13,387 bases of DNA. Origin: Nitrospinota bacterium (GTDB lineage: Bacteria > Nitrospinota > Nitrospinia > UBA9942). Each line of letters opens with the position of its first letter. The first letter of the stretch is position 1. Where the stretch lies: assembly GCA_016234205.1 (NCBI GenBank), contig JACRGN010000053.1, forward strand, positions 1 to 13,387. The letters are read 5' to 3'. This document shows, piece after piece, positions 6,073 to 12,178 of this stretch. The translations under genes and the position numbers were made by a program. The notes below the pieces were generated by a model. That model was not told the origin of the DNA, did no database searches, and worked only from the letters and a program-made list of their open reading frames with translations.

Positions 6073-6097
6073 ATTCTTCGCTACGCTTAGAATGACA
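6073..6097 (-). repeat. 25-nt stem-loop repeat, copy 2
   Basis: Read on the minus strand it opens TGTCATTCTAAGC and closes TAGCGAAGAAT. The stem is ATTCT paired with AGAAT (6089-6093 and 6073-6077 on the plus strand). Compared with copy 1 the stem bases differ at both sides in a compensating way, so pairing is kept. The 287-bp divergent gap (5949-6235) that holds copies 1 and 2 otherwise contains two promoters and no gene. Confidence 0.82.
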
Positions 6098-6144
6098 GGT
6101 GACTGTATTTTTGTCATTTTACAACTGCCTTGTTTTAAAAAACC

Positions 6145-6173
6145 TTGAAATCCATAAGATTCTGTTAGATAAT
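6145..6173 (+). promoter_or_regulatory. Sigma-70-like promoter for argB
   Basis: TTGAAA (6145-6150) and GATAAT (6168-6173) are separated by 17 bases. The predicted start of transcription, near 6180, would give a leader of about 55 nt before argB. No arginine-repressor-type operator was recognised next to it. Confidence 0.45.
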
Positions 6174-6235
6174 CCCTATCAGGTGATCAAAGGGAGATTT
6201 ATCAATAGAATTGTGAGATATAAAAAAAGAGTAAA

Positions 6236-7147
6236 ATGAGCAAAGAAAAATCTAATAGAGAAATGGATAAATTGGTTAAAAAGGCGGATGTGCTGCTTGA
6301 GGCTTTGCCTTATATAAAAAATCTTTTTAAAAAGACCATTGTCATAAAATATGGCGGGAGTGCAATGGTGGCAGAGGAATTGAAAAAGGGCTTTGCCCTT
6401 GATGTTATACTCCTTAAATATATAGGCATCAATCCTGTAATAGTTCATGGCGGCGGACCACAGATAGGGAAGACCCTTGAGAAGATGGGAAAGAAATCCC
6501 ATTTTGTAGAGGGTTTGCGGGTTACAGATGAAGAGACTATTGATGTTGTTGAGATGGTTCTTGTCGGAAAGGTAAATAAGGAGATTGTCTCGCTGATTAA
6601 CAGACATGGCGGAAAGGCAGTTGGCTTGAGCGGGAAAGACGGCGGATTGATAAAGGCTAAGAAATATAAGGTTGTAAAGTCATCCCCTGAAGCGAATAAA
6701 ACTGAGATAATAGATATAGGTATGGTTGGAGAGGTAGAGTCAATAAATGCAGGTGTCCTTAATACCCTCGATGAAGGTGGATTCATTCCTGTTATAGCAC
6801 CTGTCGGTGCAGGGGAAAATGGAGAGACTTACAATATAAATGCAGACTTTGTGGCAGGTGAGATTGCCGGAAGTCTTAAGGCAGAAAAACTTGTCTTATT
6901 AACAGATGAGGAAGGTGTAAAGGGAAAGGACGGCTCTCTCTTATCCACACTCAATAAAAAAGAGATTGATTATCTGATAAAAAAAGGTGTTATCAGGGGG
7001 GGTATGCTTCCAAAGGTTAAATGCTGCCTTGATGCACTTGAGTCAGGGGTTAAGAAGACCCACATAATAGACGGAAGAGTAAAGCATGCCATTCTTCTTG
7101 AGATTTTCACTGACGAAGGTGTCGGGACTCAGATTGTTGAGAATTGA
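6236..7147 (+). CDS. argB: Acetylglutamate kinase
   Basis: A 303-residue enzyme of the amino-acid kinase family. It phosphorylates N-acetylglutamate with ATP in the second step of arginine synthesis, in the cytoplasm. Motifs: KTIVIKYGGSAM (33-44, phosphate-binding Lys and Gly pair), VIVHGGGPQI (68-77), GLRVTDEET (93-101, substrate Arg), YNINADFVAGEIAGSLKAEKL and LLTDEEGV (nucleotide side). The N-terminal helix LVKKADVLLEALPYIKNLFKK is the element that in hexameric, arginine-inhibited members links dimers and carries feedback control. I infer that this enzyme is arginine sensitive. Family homology begins near residue 10, so Met at 6263 is a possible alternative start. The Shine-Dalgarno sequence is poor for either. 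Its last 41 bases overlap the convergent glycosyltransferase gene. No other arg gene is in the window. Confidence 0.95.
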   Translation: MSKEKSNREMDKLVKKADVLLEALPYIKNLFKKTIVIKYGGSAMVAEELKKGFALDVILLKYIGINPVIVHGGGPQIGKTLEKMGKKSHFVEGLRVTDEETIDVVEMVLVGKVNKEIVSLINRHGGKAVGLSGKDGGLIKAKKYKVVKSSPEANKTEIIDIGMVGEVESINAGVLNTLDEGGFIPVIAPVGAGENGETYNINADFVAGEIAGSLKAEKLVLLTDEEGVKGKDGSLLSTLNKKEIDYLIKKGVIRGGMLPKVKCCLDALESGVKKTHIIDGRVKHAILLEIFTDEGVGTQIVEN

Positions 7148-8405
7148 AAAAAGGAATATCGGGCGATTGCTTTAAATCCAATATGCCTTTGGAATCAAGG
7201 CAAGGTTTGATAATCTGGTAAACATATTCGGATGAAATAACTTTTAGACAAACATTATCAGTGCATGGTGTTTTTCTATGGTTTGCGGCACTAACGCAAG
7301 GAGAGCATGCCATAGCTGCATAGATTGCCTTAGAATTCCCAAGAGAACCGTATAGTTTGGGGGTCTCAGGCCCAAAGATGACGAAGGACGGCAGGTCTAA
7401 AACTGCAGAAAAATGCCCCGGCCCTGAATCATTGGTTACCATGCAGTGTGAAATGGCATAAAGGGCTGGCAGTTCGTGAAACTTTGACTCCCCTGCAAAA
7501 TTATAACACCGCTCGTTTTTAACAGAGAGGCGGAGTTTTTCAGCCTCTTCCCTTTCTCCGGCAGAACCCGTGATTAAAACAACTACATCGGGATAGTCAT
7601 TTAAAATATATTGAATCAGTAATGAGAAATTTTCAGGCATCCATCGCCGCTGGATGAGCATCTCGCTGGCGTTGGGATTAATCAGGACAATTCGGTTTTT
7701 ATCACGGCTGAACAAAGGACATAGTTTTTCAATTTTATTAATCATCTCTATCTTCTGCCTCTCTTCTATAGTTACTTTATCCAGACGAATTTCTTCATCA
7801 GCAATGAGGGTTTTGGAATAGGGGATTTCTCTATTATTGGAAAGCAGGGCATTGATGAGAGAAATAAAGTTTTTTGCAATATGGATATGAGGATTATACG
7901 ATACCCTGTGTGTTAAAAAATCTCCGCGATATAATCCTTCGTTATGGTATCCGTAAAACCCCACGCGATTGATTGCACCGGACAGAATTGTCAGGAGGGC
8001 AGTAAATCTGGAAAATAATTCAAGGTCAAAAACAGTATCTATTTTTCTCACCCGAGTCCAAATCAGAAAACGTAGGGTATCAAAGATAAGGAGGGGTAAG
8101 GAATCTTCACGGATAGTAAAGATATTTTCTTCTTTGATGGTATTGAGCAAGTTCAGGCTGGGTTTATTCCGTTTGAAAATTAAAAAGAACAATTCACTGC
8201 CAGTCAAACTTCTTTGCAACTTTTTCATTGCAGGGTCAACAAGGATGGCGCTCCCCATCTCTGAAAGCTCAATAAAAAGAATATTTTTGGGCTGAATATT
8301 TCCTTTTCTACGAAAAATAAACTTGATTTTAAATAAAATGGAAAAGAAAAGGCACAAAGGGACGCCGATGTAAAAATCTATTTTTCTCATTAAATCTACT
8401 TTCAT
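7107..8405 (-). CDS. GT9-family glycosyltransferase (heptosyltransferase-like)
   Basis: A 432-residue glycosyltransferase of family 9 (GT-B fold), the family of LPS heptosyltransferases. A hydrophobic N-terminal stretch (about 11-31) could anchor it to the inner face of the membrane. The acceptor-side Rossmann domain starts at NILFIELSEMGSAILVDPA. The nucleotide-sugar domain includes RIVLINPNAS (238-247), RRWMPENFSLL (253-263), FAGESKFHELPALY, and the signature TNDSGPGH (324-331) followed by FGPETP (344-349). Four cysteines (C367, C370, C381, C386) follow the pattern seen in many heptosyltransferases. A good ribosome binding site, AGGAGAG (8409-8415), supports the start. The donor and acceptor cannot be named. 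The last 13 codons are read from DNA that also encodes the end of argB on the other strand. It lies 152 bp downstream of the PMT-type gene, probably in the same pathway. Confidence 0.88.
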   Translation of the reverse strand: MKVDLMRKIDFYIGVPLCLFFSILFKIKFIFRRKGNIQPKNILFIELSEMGSAILVDPAMKKLQRSLTGSELFFLIFKRNKPSLNLLNTIKEENIFTIREDSLPLLIFDTLRFLIWTRVRKIDTVFDLELFSRFTALLTILSGAINRVGFYGYHNEGLYRGDFLTHRVSYNPHIHIAKNFISLINALLSNNREIPYSKTLIADEEIRLDKVTIEERQKIEMINKIEKLCPLFSRDKNRIVLINPNASEMLIQRRWMPENFSLLIQYILNDYPDVVVLITGSAGEREEAEKLRLSVKNERCYNFAGESKFHELPALYAISHCMVTNDSGPGHFSAVLDLPSFVIFGPETPKLYGSLGNSKAIYAAMACSPCVSAANHRKTPCTDNVCLKVISSEYVYQIIKPCLDSKGILDLKQSPDIPFFNSQQSESRHLRQ

Positions 8406-8440
8406 GGACTCTCCTAAATTATAGAAAATTATAAAAATTA

Positions 8441-8543
8441 GCCACAGAGGGCACAGATTTATAAAGATTTACTCAGAATCTAAAAACGAGATTCCTCGCT
8501 TCTCTCGGAATGACATTTTTAAAATCCTGTAAATCTGCGTCCA
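8441..8543. repeat. Nested palindrome between the two glycosyltransferase genes
   Basis: The left arm GGGCACAGATTTATAAAGAT (from 8449) matches, imperfectly, the reverse complement of the right arm, GGACGCAGATTTACAGGATT (8523-8542). A 25-nt stem-loop repeat (8491-8515) sits between the arms. The region opens with GCCACAGAG, like the repeat after hslU. The 152-bp gap (8406-8557) otherwise holds only the ribosome binding site of the GT9 gene, with two TATAAT-like words just upstream of it. No gene is present. Confidence 0.75.
8491..8515 (-). repeat. 25-nt stem-loop repeat, copy 3
   Basis: On the minus strand it opens TGTCATTCCGAG and closes AAGCGAGGAAT. The stem is ATTCC paired with GGAAT. It is the third member of the family found at 6024 and 6073, with yet another stem sequence that still pairs perfectly. 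Confidence 0.8.
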
Positions 8544-8557
8544 ATTGCATTTTTCGG

Positions 8558-10768
8558 TTAATTTATCCGTAAGTATTCATTTTCTATTTTTATATTATTC
8601 AAAACCACTCTGCATGGCGTAATGTCCTGTTTAAAGATATAAACATTATGCAGCAATATGTTCAAAATAAATGAAGGAATTGGCAGAGATAACATATTAA
8701 GCCCTTCAACCTTTATACCAATATTATTTTCGGGTGTTACAATCGGCCTCAGTTTTACCCGGAGATTTGCATAGCTGTTCAGGTCGGCTGAAAGATGTAT
8801 TGTATTTTTATTAAAATGAATATCTATATGTTTGATACCTTTTGCCTCTTTTGCCGCAAATTCCCGTAAATCCTCTGCATATATTTTCCCTGAAGGAACA
8901 ACCTCTTTCAGGCTTATCACCTGCACATTCCCATTTTTTAATTCATACAGATTAACGGTAATATCATGAAAGGTAAATTTTATATTATTAACTATCATTC
9001 CTGCATCTTTATGCTTGTAATCACCAATCATTGCCTTTTTTGCAATAATATTTATCTCTTTAAACCTTCCTCTCAGGGTTTCTTCATCTCCATAAGGAAT
9101 TATTTGTATCTCCAGTCCTTCATGGTCTTTAACAAACTGGAGGAGAATTGTCTCCAGCCGTTCTTTTATCATATGTATAACATCCTGTGCAGTTACACCT
9201 GAAAGAGGGACTATATCCCTTTTATATAGGGTTGCCGTAGAGCTGTCAGGGAGACTGAATTCCCTGAACTTTCTAAAGATATTGGTAAATTGATGCGGGG
9301 CTTCCTCAATATATTTTGTCAATATATGTGCCTTCTCTCTGAAAAGTGGTCCCACATTTCCTGTCTTTGTAACAATGTAATCTGTGAAATCAGGAAAATT
9401 GGTATGCCAGCTAAAATGTATATTGTCATAATTGTTGAAATATTTATAGTATTCAAATGTTGCCTTTGCAAATGTCGGGTAATCGGGTATTATTCTCACC
9501 ATATTTTTAGTGTTGTAGAATCTGTTTTCAGCGAGAATTACCTTCTCAATCTCATCAACCCTCCAGTCCTCTTTTATCGGCGGATTCTTTTGCAAAAGGA
9601 TGAAATTAAATGGTCCAAGGGATGTCCGCTCCACAGAAAAGAGTCTTAATCCATAGGTAGATGAAAGGTATTGCAGGAGAACAAAAGTTATAATAATGAC
9701 TGAAAGCCCATTTTTTACAATAACTGATTTTATGTCCTTAATCCAGAAAGTGGAGAATATGGCAACTGCCGGAAGATAGTGCATTGAGTACCGCGAGTCT
9801 TTATTGGCAACGGCTGTAACTATTAGGTAGGAGCCTATAAACCACCAGAAGATACTCATATCTCTATTCTCTCTATATCTATAGATGTATAATGCAAAAC
9901 CGATGATAAAGAGAAGATAGAGAGGTGAAGACACCTGTTCATTTATTGTCTTCAGGTAATATATGAAGTTTTCTATATTCAGTCCGTGGGGGTCTCCTTC
10001 AATAACTGCGCTGTCTTTGATACTGATACTTGCATTTAGGAGTATGTTTCCCGTGTTTGCAATATACCAAGGGGATAAAATGATTATGAAAAAGAGAGAG
10101 GCAATTATAAGATTTTTTATCTGACTCCTGACTGTCGACTGCTGACTACCGACTGTCTTTAATATTTTATATATCGTATAAATGATTACAGGGAATACAA
10201 AGAACAGGAAGTTCCAGCGGGTAAGCATTCCTATTCCCGCCGCAATACCGAAGGCAATGGAATATCTTTTCTCTTTAAAATCATTTGATTTAAGAAGAAA
10301 ATAAATGGCGAGAGTGACCATTGAAATAAGAGATATTTCTAAGAGATATTGTCTTGAATGGGTAGAGACCACATTATAGGTTGATGCCAGCAAGGCGGAT
10401 AAAATCCCTGCCCGTTTTCCATAAAGGGTGTTGGCGATACCGTAGGTGGAAAAAATTAATAGTATCAAAAATATACTGTTCGTCAGACAGCCTGAATCTC
10501 CCGACATGCCAAGGATTTTGTAGAATGGATATGATGATATATAAAAAAGGGGGGGATAAAAATTGGTTAGAGTAAGCAGTTTGTAGAGAATATTGGAATC
10601 AAGGTGTTCTATTGCCTTGAAGTAGTCATAGCTTTTGGTTAGGTGTCCTGCCTGGTCCCATATAGGGGGGAGGGTATCATGCTTAAGCCAGATAATATTG
10701 TTTACAATTAAAAAAAGGGAGAGGGATACAAGGATAAGATGGGGATATGAGAGTTTTATTTTCTTCAT
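8558..10768 (-). CDS. PMT-type membrane glycosyltransferase with C-terminal DUF2993-like domain
   Basis: A 736-residue polytopic protein. Residues 1-370 form a GT-C, PMT_2-like module with roughly 11-12 membrane helices. The first outside loop carries the expected acidic residue in PPIWDQAGHL (D38). HSRQYLLEISLISMVTLAIYFLLK (137-160), GMLTRWNFLF (180-189) and DSRYSMHYLPAVAIF (324-338) match this superfamily, which transfers sugars from polyprenyl phosphates on the periplasmic side. Residues 380-530 are a soluble region I do not recognise. Residues about 535-735 are beta-rich. Segments such as GMIVNNIKFTFHDITVNLYE, SGKIYAEDLREFAAKE and GLNMLSLPIPSFI...LNNIKIENEYLRI follow the layout of DUF2993/LmeA-type lipid-binding proteins. 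That is an inference. Residues 207-216 (GSQQSTVRSQ) come from a 7-bp tandem repeat in a cytoplasmic loop. The ATG overlaps the stop of the upstream radical SAM gene by four bases (ATGA), implying coupled translation. Confidence 0.85.
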   Translation of the reverse strand: MKKIKLSYPHLILVSLSLFLIVNNIIWLKHDTLPPIWDQAGHLTKSYDYFKAIEHLDSNILYKLLTLTNFYPPLFYISSYPFYKILGMSGDSGCLTNSIFLILLIFSTYGIANTLYGKRAGILSALLASTYNVVSTHSRQYLLEISLISMVTLAIYFLLKSNDFKEKRYSIAFGIAAGIGMLTRWNFLFFVFPVIIYTIYKILKTVGSQQSTVRSQIKNLIIASLFFIIILSPWYIANTGNILLNASISIKDSAVIEGDPHGLNIENFIYYLKTINEQVSSPLYLLFIIGFALYIYRYRENRDMSIFWWFIGSYLIVTAVANKDSRYSMHYLPAVAIFSTFWIKDIKSVIVKNGLSVIIITFVLLQYLSSTYGLRLFSVERTSLGPFNFILLQKNPPIKEDWRVDEIEKVILAENRFYNTKNMVRIIPDYPTFAKATFEYYKYFNNYDNIHFSWHTNFPDFTDYIVTKTGNVGPLFREKAHILTKYIEEAPHQFTNIFRKFREFSLPDSSTATLYKRDIVPLSGVTAQDVIHMIKERLETILLQFVKDHEGLEIQIIPYGDEETLRGRFKEINIIAKKAMIGDYKHKDAGMIVNNIKFTFHDITVNLYELKNGNVQVISLKEVVPSGKIYAEDLREFAAKEAKGIKHIDIHFNKNTIHLSADLNSYANLRVKLRPIVTPENNIGIKVEGLNMLSLPIPSFILNILLHNVYIFKQDITPCRVVLNNIKIENEYLRIN
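10121..10157 (-). repeat. 7-bp degenerate tandem repeat inside the PMT-type gene
   Basis: On the plus strand the units are CTGACTC, CTGACTG, TCGACTG, CTGACTA, CCGACTG, then TC: five units of exactly 7 bp sharing the core GACT. It encodes GSQQSTVRSQ plus flanking residues in a loop between two membrane helices (around 204-217). As in xerC, a short-word repeat sits in frame at a tolerant loop. Confidence 0.88.
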
Positions 10769-12168
10769 TTTTGACGATACAGTCCCGATACTACATCTCT
10801 CAATACCCCAAGCCCGCCCCTGACCTCTCTCATAATATCTTCCCTTGATTTCAGCCGTGACAATCGTCTGGTTATATACCGCGGTCTGAGATAGAAATCC
10901 CTGACAGCCTTATTTTTTAGCTTAAGCACCTCGGTATTGCTGAGATACTTTGTCCCTATTATACTGTAACTCCCCGACTGATCCATTACTTTTACATCTG
11001 CAGAAATAAGTCCCATTTTTAATACCTCCTCCCTAAGACTTGTATTCATTCGCGGGACATATACATTGAATGATGCATAATCGCAGTCGAGTTCTTTTGA
11101 GAATTCTATAGTTTTCAAGATGGATTCCCTGTTGTCTTCGGGAAGGCCCAGTAAAAATGTTCCAACCGTATTTATACCGTTTTTTTTGCACAATGTAAAT
11201 GTCTTTTTAATCATCTCCTTGCTTATATCTTTCCCGTATTTTTTCAGGATTTCATCGTTTCCAGTTTCAACCCCGTATATTATCGTATGACAACCCGACT
11301 CTCTCATAATTTTTAGAATCTCTTCATCTGTAAGATCTACCCTGCTGAAGCATACCCATCCGAACCCGAATCTTTTTTCTATCATTTTCTGACAAATCTC
11401 AATCGTCCTCTTTCTGGCGATGCCAAAGGTCTGGTCTCCGAAGTATATCTCCTTCATTCCGAGAGAATGGACATATTCCAATTCTTCCATTATATTCTCT
11501 ACGCTACGGTATTTGTAAGGAAGTGTTCCCATTATGCAAAAGCTGCAGCGATAGGGGCATCCATAGTCTGTCAGCACGGTTGCAAAAGGGGAGCTGTTTA
11601 TGAATGGGTATGTATATTTATTGTGAAGAAACAGGTCGTATTTTGGTATAGGGAGGCTGAACTCTCCTCGCAGGAACTTGCCTGTGTTGCCTACGATAGA
11701 ATTTCCATTTTTGTATATGACCGTTCCGAAGGGTCCCTGAATTCCATCAAGCAGTTTAAGTATCTCGTCGCTTGTAAAATCAAGGATGATGCCATCTACG
11801 CAGTCTATCCTTTTGAGAAATTCTATCCCATCCTCCATTAATATATCGCCGGAGGCATATATCGGTATGTCACCGACCCTATTTTTTAATTTTTTGAAAA
11901 AAGTTATATCCTCTTTGATTGATACGGCGCCTGTCAGGGCTATGATTGCATCAGGTCTCTTAATGTCTATTCTATTAAGGCAGTCATCAGGAGAGAGCCT
12001 CTCTACAATAGCGTCTATCAAGTCTACATGATGTTTTGATGCCAATATGCCGCTCAGGAGGAGCAGGTCAATCGGGTGGTAGATATAGTTTGCCTTTGAT
12101 GTCTTACTGCAGTAGTAGTCCCTTACATATAATTTCTTCCCAGGAGGATTTAGGAGCAATATGTTCAT
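10765..12168 (-). CDS. B12-domain-like radical SAM protein
   Basis: A 467-residue protein of the two-domain radical SAM class with an N-terminal cobalamin-binding-type Rossmann domain. The N terminus MNILLLNPPG (with YIYHPIDLLLLSGIL at 29-43) is typical of this class (BchE/HpnJ-like). The canonical DxHxxG cobalamin-lower-ligand motif is not seen. The radical SAM core begins near residue 195. The 4Fe-4S ligands are C204, C208 and C211 in DYGCPYRCSFCIMG. Later blocks are EIYFGDQTFG, SGCHTIIYGVETGNDEILKKYGK and GTFLLGLPEDN. The C-terminal tail is basic. The reaction cannot be predicted: relatives act on methyl transfer, cyclisation, or hopanoid and lipid modification. The gene begins 10 bp after the msbA stop and overlaps the next gene by four bases. 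It is thus embedded in an envelope-lipid operon, which suggests a lipid or glycan substrate. Confidence 0.88.
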   Translation of the reverse strand: MNILLLNPPGKKLYVRDYYCSKTSKANYIYHPIDLLLLSGILASKHHVDLIDAIVERLSPDDCLNRIDIKRPDAIIALTGAVSIKEDITFFKKLKNRVGDIPIYASGDILMEDGIEFLKRIDCVDGIILDFTSDEILKLLDGIQGPFGTVIYKNGNSIVGNTGKFLRGEFSLPIPKYDLFLHNKYTYPFINSSPFATVLTDYGCPYRCSFCIMGTLPYKYRSVENIMEELEYVHSLGMKEIYFGDQTFGIARKRTIEICQKMIEKRFGFGWVCFSRVDLTDEEILKIMRESGCHTIIYGVETGNDEILKKYGKDISKEMIKKTFTLCKKNGINTVGTFLLGLPEDNRESILKTIEFSKELDCDYASFNVYVPRMNTSLREEVLKMGLISADVKVMDQSGSYSIIGTKYLSNTEVLKLKNKAVRDFYLRPRYITRRLSRLKSREDIMREVRGGLGVLRDVVSGLYRQK

Positions 12169-12178
12169 CTCTTACCTA

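Noticed and set aside
8426..8440. TATAAT-like words upstream of the GT9 gene as a promoter
   Set aside because: No acceptable -35 box lies at the right distance, and the region is simple AT-rich sequence. It is mentioned only as a possibility.
8966..9202. Plus-strand open frames opposite the PMT-type gene (also around 9290-9649 and 11467-11841)
   Set aside because: They have no recognisable domain or ribosome binding site, and the opposite strand encodes clear family motifs.
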